From the NCBI GenBank assembly GCA_029962745.1, contig CM057151.1, forward strand, positions 623,298-687,297: 64,000 bases of DNA. Reading direction: 5' to 3'. A model generated the notes under the pieces. It was not told where the DNA came from and did not search any database. It saw only the letters and a list, made by a program, of their open reading frames with translations. Position 1 is the first letter of the stretch; each line of letters opens with the position of its first letter. The translations under genes and the position numbers were made by a program. Source of the DNA: Echinometra lucunter (lineage: Eukaryota; Echinodermata; Echinoidea; Camarodonta; Echinometridae). Shown here piece after piece: positions 23,768-37,642 of this stretch.

Positions 23768-26700
23768 TGACATTACTTGACTTTTGATGGTAATTGCAGT
23801 AATAATTATTTTCTGCATTTAAATTCTTTCTGATGCGCAGTTTACATTTGGTCAATGCATTTTATAGTATGGATCGTACATGTAAACCATTCTTAATTTT
23901 AAGGCAGAACCATTCATATTGCTGTATTTCTTTCAGGCCTTTGTAAATGAAGCAAACACTGCAACATTTTAAAGATCATTCTGAAGATCTGACCTAGATT
24001 CATCTAACCTTTCTGAAGACATTTTCTGTAGAAATGAGTTTCAATAATCTTTTTTGCATCTATGTTTTGTAGGAATTTTTTTTTCAAAATAGCTTATACA
24101 AGGACTTTTCTAAAGGAGACACATGAATAAATGTAAGAAGAGAAACTCATGTAGACTTCTTTCAAGCTATTTGAAAGGTTTGAAAGCCCCCTACAGGCTG
24201 AATGAGAGAAGAAGAAAGAGATGCAAATCCAGTCTTCTTGTCCATCATCCATCTGTTAATCCTTGTCCGTTCATCAATATACGTCATCATCTCGTGTCCC
24301 TAGCGAGTCGTTAAGAAGGCTATCCCTCTAGTGAGAAAGATAACCCGGAATAATGATTGGCCCTCCTGTCCAGGTCTCTCTCCATTAACCCTTCCAAAGC
24401 TTACCAAGTCAATAAATGCTTACCTACAAGGGTGCACCCTCGACTAGAATCAGCCCAAATAAAACTCAAATTAGAGCAAATATGGTAACCACAGTGTCTT
24501 TAAAGGGAAAAATTAAACATACAAAGTGCCAGAATCAGTCTGTATTACATGTATTTTGAATTGAAAATAAATTTTAAAAAATATTGTGGAGTGAATGATT
24601 AGAAAAAAAGGTCATGTGCAAATAAGTTTAACATTTTAAGAATTATAATCTACAACTGATTTGTGCATAATAGGTAAAATGCAAACTTCGTCTCTTGCTT
24701 TTCAACACCCTTTTTTTCTTCAGTATTTTCAGGTTGGTTTTTTTTTTATTGTACTCTATTTATACTTACTCTGCCTTTACTTGTTTATTTTTTGTTCTTT
24801 TTTAATTTTGTTATTTTGTAATGTTTTTTCGAATAAATGAATTGTGTGAATACTGTATATGATTCCCTTCATTTGTTTTAATAAAACATACAAATATAAA
24901 AAAAAGAATTCATATTTGATTTAACATCAAAAGAATTTTTATGGAAATGTTCTATAAATCATAAAAGCTGAAAACTTTCTTTTCAGAAAAAAATACCCCA
25001 GTTAAATGTGACAGAATGGATGTCTATAGTTGAAACAAGTCTTAGCATAGAGACTGAGCCAAGACTGTTTATCAGACAAATCAAATTGCTATTCATTTAA
25101 TCAATATAAGATCACAGTAGATTAGTCTCAATTAGGATTCATTTACGATTGTTTTACCCATGAAATGACTTCCAGCATTTTAATGTGCTGGTGAGGTAAA
25201 AGCTTCCAATTTGCTCGCAATCTTTGTATAATTTATATTTAAACATTTAAAGTCATGATGTTGTTCAACCAAGACTGTAGTGTTGGCATTGCAGGTAATG
25301 ACTCGTGCCAAAGTTTTGTGAGTATTTGGTTTTAATGAGGAGCTATGTTTCATGCGTGATGATAGCATTGGATCTTCTTGTTAGTGTAGAGCAAGCTATG
25401 TTTAGATTATCCTGAGACCTCATTTACACCAGAGAGATATAGGATAGCATCCTAGCTTTACATCTGCATCTATCAGGGAAGTGGAGTTGGAATATTAGAA
25501 GGGAGGAGGAAGTGATGATAAATGTTGGAGAGAATTATAAGGTAGTTTATTAGCTTTATATGTAGTGATCACAGCAGAAGAGATTCAGGAATGACTAGGT
25601 GTAGAAAGGCATAATGAATCATGATCAATTCCTTATCCTTTGTAAAGAATTCAAATCATGCCAGTCTTTGCCAGTTGTAAATTTGTATTTTAAAAATGGG
25701 GGGGGGGGGGGGGGGCAGGTTAGATGATTTTGATTAGATCTTGGTCCAAGAACAGTAGATAATTCAGTGGATTCATGTCAATCATCATTGACGTTTATAG
25801 TCCACTTTCCCCACACTGTGGGGTTGGACAGTTCATTTCCTTGATAGCTGTTCTCCGCATGTCAAGGAATTCAGAAAGTATAACAGGATGAGAGAAGTAG
25901 CGCTGCTGGGACGACAAACCTCATGTCTCAAAAATATCAAATGTTCAGGGAGAGCAAATAAAACATAGCTGCCAAAGAACTATAAGCAAAGGGATCACCT
26001 TTCCTTTTACATGCCATAGTGGCTTTATTTTTTTGGGTAAGAGAGCTAGGATTTAGACCAGGGACATCACTTGACTTATTATCTAGAGATAGTACAAAAA
26101 AGTGATATTCATCAAAATTTGAAATGCAAGGTTTGACAACCCAGCGATGATAGCTCAGCTAAATTGATCATTTCTTTGTCTGATTAGTAGTATATCATGT
26201 ATCATTGTAATTCAGCACCTGAAGTTCAAAGAAATTCTCACCCCATGTTTTGATTAGTGGTTAAATATTCCTTACAGTTTTGTTCTCTTATGTATTGTTT
26301 TATCATGCATTAGACCAGCTTCATCAGATTTCACGAAGTTTGAAAAAAAAAAATCATTTGTGTCTTCCTTACCACAAGAAATCTAATACTTTCTCCTTTT
26401 TTCTCTCTTTCTGAACAACTCCTCTGAAAGAAAGAAAGAAAAAAAAAACACACCCACTCATTTTATCTGTGGGGATTGACTGTCCAGCTTTCTAAAGAGT
26501 TGTCTGGAAATGGCAGGTTTCCCCGTTAGCAATATTTTCTTTTCTGAGATAATTCCGGCTTGTATCCATTTAATCAGGTGTGATGCTCTCTCCATTACCC
26601 ACTATACATCTTCTTTTCCTATTTGTCAAAATGAACTAAAATAACTAGTATAGACTTTGTTTCTCTTGTTCTCTATTCTGTCCTGTTCTGTTTACTGTAT

Positions 26701-27330
26701 AGTTCATGTGTAAAATGAAATGATAATTTCCAAGATTTGTTCATCTTGTTCGTAAGAAACTTTTCTATTTCATTCTAGAAGGATAGTGTTTCAGCCCTGA
26801 GGTAGATATACTTCCAAGCTCAGCATGCCAATCATAGTTATTTGTCATCTGAAAATAAAATCTCTTGGTTTGTCTGAGTTCATGTCCTTTTTTTTTTAAA
26901 GCAGATTTGTTCAATTTAATTGTCAAGTATTTAATGTGATGAAGTTTTTGTTTCATTAATTAATCTTTGTAAGAGTTTATTGAAAAAGTCTGTTATTTTT
27001 TTTTACTTAGAAAAGGGGAAAAAGAGGTATTCTTATTACATTTTTGCCATTTAATAATTAAGAATAGAAAATTAATGTTCATATCTTTCTTCTGAATGTA
27101 TTGATGGATTGTTAAAACAACTAATATTAATATGACCCTGACATATACATACTTGTACTGTTTTTCCTTTTTGATTTTATCTAAATGTTAAAATACGCTA
27201 TCTTCATTAGATGGTGAAAGTGTAGGAACTCTACATTTTGGATCACGTTTGACCTCAGGATAATGAGCGTAATGTTGCGATCAGGGAGGTGCAGATGACA
27301 TGATGGTATACACCCCACCTCCCTCCCTCC

Positions 27331-27363
<33 letters not shown>

Positions 27364-27820
27364 CCACTCTTTCCTAGTCTCTTTTTCTCTCTCCCTTCTA
27401 TCTTTATCCCTTTCTTTCTTTTCCTTCTATATCTATGTCTGATGAATGCAGACTATCACTATCACCATTAATACCATGATGAGTAGTAATGTATTCAATA
27501 ATGAGTTCTCTGCCCAATGACTCACTATCATCCAGTGTTTATAGTGCCGCTTCTCTTTACTTCCTGTACACCTTTTCAAGGGACTGATCATCTTGTTTCA
27601 CTATAACACTGTCATAACTTGTATTCAAATTCTAGAAATATTATGATGATGAAATTTAATTGCATCGTCAAACATGCAAGAGTTCATAATGCAAATTAGA
27701 TTTTTGGAAGCAAGGAACTTGTGAATTCTATTTTGAGAGGATGTGGCAACATGTTAGTTCTGAGCTATCCATACATCATTCATTCTGTCTGCCTATCTCT
27801 CTTACTATTGGAGTATTTTT

Positions 27821-28320
27821 NNNNNNNNNNNNNNNNNNNNNNNNNNNNNNNNNNNNNNNNNNNNNNNNNNNNNNNNNNNNNNNNNNNNNNNNNNNNNNNN
27901 NNNNNNNNNNNNNNNNNNNNNNNNNNNNNNNNNNNNNNNNNNNNNNNNNNNNNNNNNNNNNNNNNNNNNNNNNNNNNNNNNNNNNNNNNNNNNNNNNNNN
28001 NNNNNNNNNNNNNNNNNNNNNNNNNNNNNNNNNNNNNNNNNNNNNNNNNNNNNNNNNNNNNNNNNNNNNNNNNNNNNNNNNNNNNNNNNNNNNNNNNNNN
28101 NNNNNNNNNNNNNNNNNNNNNNNNNNNNNNNNNNNNNNNNNNNNNNNNNNNNNNNNNNNNNNNNNNNNNNNNNNNNNNNNNNNNNNNNNNNNNNNNNNNN
28201 NNNNNNNNNNNNNNNNNNNNNNNNNNNNNNNNNNNNNNNNNNNNNNNNNNNNNNNNNNNNNNNNNNNNNNNNNNNNNNNNNNNNNNNNNNNNNNNNNNNN
28301 NNNNNNNNNNNNNNNNNNNN
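27821..28320. other. Assembly gap, 500 N (contig 1 / contig 2)
   Basis: Exactly 500 N. A round fixed length means a scaffolding join of unknown size. The sequence on both sides overlaps, so the true gap is negative. Confidence 0.98.
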
Positions 28321-29720
28321 AAATAGTGATGGATTCCCTTGGGCAAAGTACGCTCCAATTTGTTCCTATTCTACCTCCATGTCAACACCTATAGCCAGAA
28401 GGCCTAGCACAAAAAAATCCTCAGATTGCTCCAAGAAAAAGAGCCGTATTAGAGATAAGATGTGAGAAGTATCACGCTTTTACCTCCCTGCGGGATTTCA
28501 ACGTCCTGTAAAACCAGTTACCACCAGGGACTTGACCATTTTTATGTGGAATACACTTGAACAAAAAGCAGAAAATAGATGATGAGATATGAAATTCTAC
28601 AGGTCTAGAATTAAGACAGTTCTCACCATGTTCTACCTTATCCATCACTCTCATTCTGCCCTCCTATCAAGTCTTTATATCACCATGGTTACATAAGTAT
28701 CATATAGAAAAAAATGAAGATATTCTTGTCCTTACCTTTTATCTTTCCTGTTCTCACATTTCTGAAAGACTTCAGAAATAGAGCATCTTGACTTTTATTC
28801 CTTTGTAAACTGATATAGAAAATGCAATGCAAGTTTTATATTCATAACATCCCTGCATTTGTGATATTTTCATCCCAGTCACTTGTTGTGATAGGTTCTA
28901 GATATGACTAGCTGGCTATCTTACATCTTACGCTTCTCGGATATCAAGTAAATGTCAGTATCAAAATGCAAAGTCAAATTTTTAACTTAATGCAGACAGC
29001 TTGGAATTGGTTTTCTGCCAGTATCTAATTAAGCCATCTAAAAATATATTTCTTCATCACAAGATTGGCTGATTGTGTTGCCACTGTAAAACTAGATCAA
29101 CCATTCTTGAATGAAAGTAGCAAAACACTCTTGATTATTGCCATAACTTATATGAACGATAGTCTCAAAGTAGAACATCTAGGTTTTGGAGTGCCAATAA
29201 TTGCTTAAGCTTAACCAATGAATGAATTGACTCGAGCTTGACTAAACACCACTCTAACATTTGCAGTTTTATTTAATGCCCTACATACATGATATAAGCC
29301 AATTATGGTATGGTTTCCCTTTCATTTTGTATTACTTGCCTGTATAAGAGAGAGAGAGAAAGAGGAAGAGAAGGAGAGAGAGAGATGGTTGAAGAAGAGA
29401 GAGGGAAGAAGGGCATAGGAGAATTGAGTGGGGAGCAAGGGGGAGCCAGGGGTGTGTGTGTGTGGGGGGGGGGGTGGGAAGATAGAAGAGGGAGCAGCAG
29501 ATTTTAGATCGTTGCTAGAGCATATTAACATTGCTGCCTATATATGCTATACTGAAGCCCATGTTTACATTTCTAACCAAGCTAGAGTAAAGATATTGAT
29601 CCAGTCTTACATGCAGCTGTTCCTCTGCAATATCACACAGTTTACATTTCTAATGTGATTGCACCTCTATTCTAAGCATCATTAAGTCAGTTTTACACCA
29701 CTAAGTGATACCAAATTCTT

Positions 29721-29753
<33 letters not shown>

Positions 29754-32700
29754 ATAATCTTCGTAGTTTGCAACATCATTTTTTTATGTCCTCTCGCCCA
29801 AGCTTCTTCTTTATTTTATTTGTTATCATACCCCACTCTCATGCAATGTATTTCCTTTTTATCTTTCTCTATATTTTTGACTTGTTGCATCTCTTGCCCC
29901 CTCCCCTATCTTTTCTTATTTTTATTATATCCGATATATATATATATATATATATATCTTCTTTTGCTTCCTTTGTAAATATTTCTTTGTATCCCTTCTC
30001 AAAATATTTTTTCCTTAAACATATTTCTCTCTTTGTATCCAATATCTATCTCTCTGTATCTCTGTCTGTGTCTCTGTCTCTGTCCCACTCTCATGGCTAT
30101 GTATTTTCAAAGCAAACATGCCTAGGTATTACTTCCTTCAAATGCTTCACATTGTTCCCAATTTCTCAGCCCCTTGAATTACTCCATGCTCTGTAGAGCA
30201 GATTTCTATTTCATTGGGTTTCGGTGGTTGTAGAAGGTTTAACCCTGGCCTGCCGTGCCGTACCGCAGGTGCATGTTTTGACGGACGCCAATAAATCACT
30301 TACGAGCGATTAACTCCGCCTCCACAGATATTGCTGTTTTTTCTATCTATTGTTTTTCTCAATAACAGCCATTAACTTTGCAAGCAGACACAAATGTTAA
30401 TTGTGTGTTATCATAACTGTTGGAAATCAATTATTTCAATAAAAGCCCTTATTGAGCACAGCTGATAATAAATTTGTGTAACTTAGACATAGGAATCAAC
30501 ATACAGAAGGAGACCAGTCAAGATATTTATCCAAAATATAAGCAGCTGCTTAAAGCTGAGTTGCCATTTAAAACCATTGATGATTGAAAGAATCATAGTG
30601 AACAATTTCAGAGCCCTAATTTATTTCTGGGTCTTAATCCTAGAAGCAGAAACCAATTTGCTTTTCAGTCTCAGTAAATACTCTTTGAAGGAAACTTTGT
30701 AGGGGAAAACAACTTAACATGGCAAATTGGATTTAATTTTCTATTCAAACTTCTTATGTATATTATTTGTGCTCTTTTGATAGTCATCACATAGAACAAC
30801 TTTTTTGCAAACTTTGTAATTAATGTAATTTCGCTACTTTGGGAAAATATAATTTTTTTTACAAGATACCTCTGTGATCATTGTTGGAGGATTGCCCTCT
30901 AAAGTAGATGTGGAACTAGTCAGAGGAAATTGGTAGAGGAAAGCTCCTGCCTCTTGCAGTTACCTTCCAATTTGACATCACAGAAATGTATATGTATTAG
31001 TAATAGCTGTGATACTTTTAACTATTTCTGATGAAATGGACACCATTGTTATGAATTATTACAGCATAAATGCACAAGGCGAGAGCGGGATTCGAACTCA
31101 GGGCTCTGGAGACAGTAAACCGCCGTAGTAACTCATGAGCAACGCAAGCGGGAGACACTGGAGTGGTTCTCTGAGAAATTTGTACCTTGAATTCCTACAT
31201 ACGTGCTTATACATATTCATTTCTATGATGTTTCTATCACGTGTCTCTGATGTCAAATTGAAGGGTAATTGTGAGAGGCAGGGAACTATCCTCTACTGAG
31301 GAAATTCAACCAATTTGTGGATTCGAGCCATGATGCAAAAAATCCTGTATGTTTGGATGAAAGGTGCAAAGTTGTACAATAGATCAGTCATAGTAGTGGT
31401 TGTTTGAGAACAAAATGAATTAAATAAACAAAATGAATGATTGTCGATATAAAGACAATCCTGTTTGCTTCGTTTGGATGAAAATTTAAGTATTTTCATT
31501 CTTCAAGTGTGTAAGAAGTACATCATTCTGATAGGAAGTAAAGCAATATGAAAAATTCTGTTTGGTATAAAAGAAATATCTCGGAAACCGTCCTCATTGT
31601 AAGTGGTCAATTTGGGGTTCTCATATTACTGCTGTGGCTAGAATGAAATCTGTGCCAGTGAAATCTAAGCTGTTTTTCCACATCTGTTATGAAGTTTACC
31701 TAAAGAGATACTTTCAGAGGCTTTTATTCAGCGATGGTTGTTACTTAGCAACAGGATTCAAGAATGAACTATACTGGATAACATTACAAATTAACCTTTA
31801 TTTTTCTTTACAAACTTAGCTTGAGCTTTAATGAAAAATTGCTTTTTGCAAAAGAAAGAAGAAAATAAAAGCAAGAGATGGTAGTCTAAAAAGCTAGTCA
31901 GTTTGAAATAAATTGAATTGATAATCTTATAAATAATGAAGACATACAGAGCATAGTGGTGATTTTAATATGTTGATCTGCGTAAGTTTACCATGCTGCA
32001 TTTTAAATGGTGTGTAGTAAACTGGTAGGTTAAGGACTAATATACAGAAGGATAAGTGCATATTAATATGAGGCACAAAGCAGTCTGAAATATAAGACTT
32101 GTAGGAAAAATTCGCTTTGAGTCCCAAGTCCATGGAGAGTTGTGTGTTCTGAATTACAAGTGTGATCAGGATTGCAATAAGCTAATTGTTGTCCCTCAAC
32201 GATTCCTGAATTTTACTCTCATCCAGAAAAAGGGATGTTTCTTTCTTTCTCTGTAGAAAGGACTAAGCACAATTGCTGGAGGGAAGAGATCAGCATGTGG
32301 AAAATGAGGAAATACTGTATATAGAAACAATTTAGAGAAAAATAGGAAAACAAGAAAACTGCTGTGAATTGGAAGAAAAATTAACAAAATGAAATTGATA
32401 TGCTTTTGCTACACATATAAACTATACACCTGAATTTTGTTTGCATGCGGTAGATTATGACTATTCAAGGGGCGAAATTCATTTAAACACAAGGAAAGAG
32501 ATTTCAAAAATATGAGAAGAGAGAGGTACATGTAGGACAGAGAGAAGGGGCCGGTGCCCATGGGGGACTTTCTTTTGATTAAGTTGTAGGCTTGGGGCAG
32601 GTGACAAAAGTTGATAATCTATTTGCACATCTTGTTATGGTTGCGCCTTGGTCTCTCTGGGATTGGAAGCAGAATAAATTGGCTTCTTAACAAGTCTTTC

Positions 32701-33512
32701 TTGAGAGACCCTCAGCCTGTCAAGATCCAATTGATCTAAAGTACAATCCTACCTCCCTTGCAAACGGTACCTACCATTCTGTATATTTTTGTTGGAAAGT
32801 GCACAGTAAATGGGCATTTTGAGATGAACTTGTTTTCAACAAACTCTTTTCTCCATTGAATCTAGGTTAAAGCATCCTATATACAGTTCTTTCCTTCTCT
32901 GACGTAGTGTCAGGCAAACGCGAGAGTACATGTGGTATCTGTGTTGAAACCTGACTGTGTAAAATATAATGTAATGATCAATGCATTTAACATACAGGAT
33001 ATGACAGAATAAACGATTTGATTTCTGAATATTCTGAAATAACCTTTTTGGCAAACATGCTGCAGGAAGGACCCACACAGAATACTGGATTACTTGAATG
33101 ATAATTCAAGTATTTTGTCTTTAATTTTTCTATGTTTGGTTATTGAAACTTAATCTGTGTGGAGTGTACTTTCCTAAATCAACATCTGTTCATACCATGT
33201 AAACTTCAGTATTCATGTCACGCCAGCTCAACTCGTGTCCATACAGATTTATTACGAGAATCGCCTGCGTCAAGCAAGGCATAACGAAACAATCGTGCGT
33301 CATGCAGGATTCAAATCGTAATGCAATCGTGTGCCCACAAGGTAGGTTACAGGGATATCCGGAAAAAGTCGGAAACCCAATGCAGAATAACGATTAAGCC
33401 CCAGAGTGATGCTTAGAGATAGATAACACTGGATTTCACTCTCATCCATCTCCCTAACTCTCTCACTCTCTCCCTAGGATTATTCAACCCCTAGAATTGG
33501 CAATAACAAAGG

Positions 33513-33548
<36 letters not shown>

Positions 33549-36500
33549 AAGTGACATTACTTGACTTTTTATGGTATATTGCAGTAATAATTGTTTTCAG
33601 CATTTAAATTTTTCCTGATGTGCAGTTTACATTTGGTCAGTGCATTTATAGTATGGATCGTACATGTAAACCATTCTTAATTTTAAGGCAGAACCATTCA
33701 TATTGCTGTATTTCTTTCAGGCCTTTGTAAATGAAGCAAACGCTACAACATTTTAAAGATCATTCTGAAGATCTGACCTAGATTCATCTAACCTTTCTGA
33801 AGACATTTTCTGTAGAAATGAGTTTCAATGATCTTTTTTGCATCTATGTTTTGTAGGAATTTTTTTTTCAAAATAGTTTATACAAGGACTTTTTCTAAAG
33901 GAGACACATGAATAAATGTAAGAAGAGAAATTCATGTTGACTTCTTTCAAGCTATTTGAAAGGTTTGAAAGCCCCCTACAGGCTGAATGAGAGAAGAAGA
34001 AAGAGATGCAAATCCAGTCTTCTTGTCCATCATCCATCTGTTAATCCTTGTCCGTTCATCAATATACGTCATCATCTTGTGTCCCTAGCGAGTCGTTAAG
34101 AAGGCTATCCCTCTAGTGAGAAAGATAACCCAGAATAATGATTGGCCCTCCTGCCCAGGTCTCTCTCCATTAACCCTTCCAAAGCTTACCAAGTCAATAA
34201 ATGCTTACCTACAAGGGTGCACCCTCGACTAGAATCAGCCCAAATGAAACTCAAATTAGAGCAAATATGGTAATCACAGTGTCTTTAAAGGGAAAAATTA
34301 AACATAAAAGTGCCAGAATCAGTCTGTATTACATGTATTTGAATTGAAAATGAATTTTAAAAAATATTGTGGAGTGAAAGTTTAGAAAAAAGGTTATGTG
34401 CAAATAAGTCTAATATTTTAAGAATTATAATCTACAACTAATTTGTGCATAATAGGTAAAGTGCAAACTTCGTCTTTTGCTTTTCAACACCCTTTTTTTT
34501 CTTCAGTATTTCCAGGTGTTTTTTTTTTATTGTACTCTATTATACTTACTCTACCTTTACTTTTTTCTTTTTTGTTCTTTTTTAATTTTGTTATTTTGTA
34601 ATGGTTTTTTTTTTAAATTGTGTAAATGAATTGTGTAATACTGTATATGATTCCCTTGATTTGTTTTAATAAAACATGTTTTAATAAACATACAATATAA
34701 AAAAAAATTCATATTTGATTTAACATCAAAAGAATTTTTATGAAAATGTTCTATAAATCATAAAAGCTGAAAACTTTCTTTTCAGAAAACAATACCCCAG
34801 TTAAATGTGACAAATAGATGTCTATAGTTGAAACAAGTCTTAGCATAGAGACTGCTACCAAGACTGTTTACCAGACAAATCAAATTGCTATTCATTTAAT
34901 CAATATAAGATCACAGTAGATTAGTCTCAATTAGGATTCATTTACGATTGTTTTACCCATGAAATGACTTCCAGCATTTTAACATGCTGGTGAGGTAAAA
35001 GCTTCCAATTTGCTCGCAATCTTTGTATAATTTTATTTAAACATTTAAAGTCATGATGTCGTTCAACCAAGACTGTAGTGTTGCATTGCAGGTAATGACT
35101 TGTACCAAAGTTTTGTGAGTATTTGGTTTTAATGAGGAGCTATGTTTCATGCGTGATGATAGCATTGGATCTTTTTGTTAGTGTAGAGCAAGCTATGTTT
35201 AGATTATCCTGAGACCTCATTTACACCAGAGAGATATAGGATAGCATCCTAGCTTTACATGTGCATCTATCAGGGAAGTGGATTTGGAATATTAGAAGAG
35301 AGGAGGGAGTGATAATAAATGTTGAGAGAATTATAAGGTAGTTTATTAGCTTTATATGTAGTGATCACAGCAGAAGAGATTCAGGAATGACTAGGTGTAG
35401 AAAGGCATAATGAATCATGATGAATTCCTTATCCTTTGTAAAAAATTCATATCATGCCAGTCTTTGCCAGTTGTAAATTTGTATTAAAAAAAATGGGGGG
35501 GGGGGGCAGGTTAGATGATTTTGATTAGATCTTGGTCCAAGAACAGTGGATGATTCAGTGGATTCATGTCAAATCATCATTGACGTTTATAGTCCACTTT
35601 TCCCACACTGTGGGGTTGGACAGTTAATTTCCTTGATAGCTGTGCTCCGCATGTCAAGGAATTCAGAAAGTATAACAGGATGAGAGAAGTAGCACTGCTG
35701 GGACGACAAAACCTCGTGTCTCAAAAATATCAAATGTTCAGGAGAGCAAAAAAAAACATAGCTGCCAAAGAACTATAAGCAAAGAGATCACCTTTCCTTT
35801 GACATGACATGGTGGCTTTATTTTTTGGGTAAGAGAGCTAGGATTTAGACAGGACATCACTTGACTTATTATCTAGAGATTAGTACAAAAAAGTGATATT
35901 CATCAAAATTTGAGATGCAAGGTTTTTGACAACCCAGCGATGATAGCTCAGCTAAATTGATCATTTCTTTGTCCGATTAAGTAGTATATCATGTATCAAT
36001 GTAATTCAGCACCTGAAGTTCAAAGAATTCTCACCCATGTTTTGATCAGTGGTTAACATATTCCTTACAGCTTTGTTCTCTTATGTATTGTTTTATCATG
36101 CGTAGACCAACTTCATCAGATTTCACAAAGTTTGAAAAAAAAATCATTTGTGTCTTCTTACCACAAGAAATCTAATACTTTCTCTCTTTTCTGAACAACT
36201 CCTCTGAAAGAAAGAAAAAAACACACCCACTCATTTTATCTGTGGGGATTGACTGTCCAGCTTTCTAAAGAGTTGTCTGGAAATGGCAGATTTCCCCGTT
36301 AGCAATATTTTCTTTTCTGAGATAATTCCGGCTTGTATCCATTTAATCAGGTGTGATGCTCTCTCCATTACCCACTATACATCTTCTTTTCCTATTTGTC
36401 AAAATGAACTAAAATAACTAGTATAGACTTTGTTTCTCTTCTTCTCTATTCTGTCCTGTTTCTGTTTACTGTATAGTTCATGTGTAAAATGAAATGATAA

Positions 36501-37129
36501 TTTCCAAGATTTGTTCATCTTGTTCGTAAGAAACTTTTCTATTTCATTCTAGAAGGATAGTGTTTCAGCCCGGAGGTAGATATACTTCCAAGCTCAGCAT
36601 GCCAATCATGGTTATTTGTCATCTGAAAATAAAATCTCTTGGTTTGTCTGAGTTCATGTCCTTTTTTTTTTAAAAGCAGATTTGTTCAATTTAATTATCA
36701 AGTATTTAATGTGATGAAGTTTTTGTTTCATTAATTAATCTTTCTATGAGTTTAGTGAAAAAGTCTGTTATTTTTTTTTTTTACTTAGAAAAGGGGAAAA
36801 AGAGGTATCTTATTACATTTTTGCCATTTAATAATTAAGAATAGAAAGTTTAATGTTCATATCTTTCTTCTGAATGTATTGATGGATTGTTAAAACAGCT
36901 AATATTAATATGACCCTGACATATACATACTTGTACTGTTTTTCCTTTTTGGTTTTATCTAAATGTTAAAATACGCTATCTTCATTAGATGGTGAAAGTG
37001 TAGGAACTCTACATTTTGGATCATGTTTGACCTTCAGGATAATGAGCGTAATGTTGCGATCAGGGAGGTGCAGATGACATGATGGTATACACCCACCTCC
37101 CTCCCTCCCTCCATCTCTCTCTCTCTCTT

Positions 37130-37179
<50 letters not shown>

Positions 37180-37642
37180 CTCTTTCCTAGTCTCTTTTTC
37201 TCTCTCCCTTCTATCTTTATCCCTTTCTTTCTCTTCCTTCTATCTCTCTATGTCTGATGAATGCAGACTATCACTATCACACATTAATACCATGATGAGT
37301 AGTAATGTATTCAATAATGAGTTCTCTGCCCAATGACTCACTATCATCCAGTGTTTATAGTGCCGCTTCTCTTTACTTCCTGTACACCTTGTTCAAGGGA
37401 CTGATCATCTTGTTTCACTATAACACTGTCATAACTTGTGATTCAAATTCTAGAAATATTATGATGATGAAATTTAATTGCATCGTCAAACATGCAAGAG
37501 TTTCATAATGCAAATTAGATTTTTGGAAGCAAGGAGCTTGTGAATTTCTTATTTTGAGAGGATGCTGGCAACATGTTAGTTCTGAGCTATCCATACATCA
37601 TTCATTCTGTCTGCCTATATCTCTTACTATTGGAGTATTTTT
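28321..37642. repeat. Contig-overlap duplication A, copy 2 (start of contig 2)
   Basis: This 9,322-bp segment matches 18538-27820. It starts at the first base after the gap with AAATAGTGATGGATTCCC, which is found at 18538. The same microsatellites recur with different lengths, for example (GA)n at 33511-33549, poly-G at 35496-35506 and a longer, differently interrupted C/T tract at about 37098-37177. Open frames that overlap between copies are broken differently by indels, which argues against coding. Confidence 0.93.
31077..31160 (-). repeat. tRNA-like SINE fragment (copy 2)
   Basis: Counterpart of 21297-21382 with a few indels. The B-box-like word GAGTTCGAATCCC is preserved on the minus strand. 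Confidence 0.4.

Larger units (their letters stand above)
18538..27820. repeat. Contig-overlap duplication A, copy 1 (end of contig 1)
   Basis: This 9,283-bp segment matches 28321-37642 collinearly from its first base to its last. It runs right up to the N gap. Differences are mostly single-base indels in homopolymers up to about 23.7 kb. Beyond that point base substitutions become frequent. Content is gene-free intron: (GA)n at 19568-19605, a G run near 19679-19689, (CT)n near 19932-19970, (TA)n at 20150-20174, a tRNA-like fragment at 21297-21382, (GA)n at 23718-23764, an 18-nt poly-G at 25698-25715 and a C/T-rich tract at 27318-27362. The arrangement is that of overlapping contig ends, not a biological tandem duplication. 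Confidence 0.93.

Noticed and set aside
27721..28394. Open frames of about 200 residues spanning 27721-28394, and likewise 47569-48102
   Set aside because: They consist of translated N and exist only because gaps contain no stop codons.
18538..37642. A biological tandem segmental duplication
   Set aside because: Every copy boundary lies exactly at a contig end beside a fixed 500-N gap, and the second duplication shows the same geometry.
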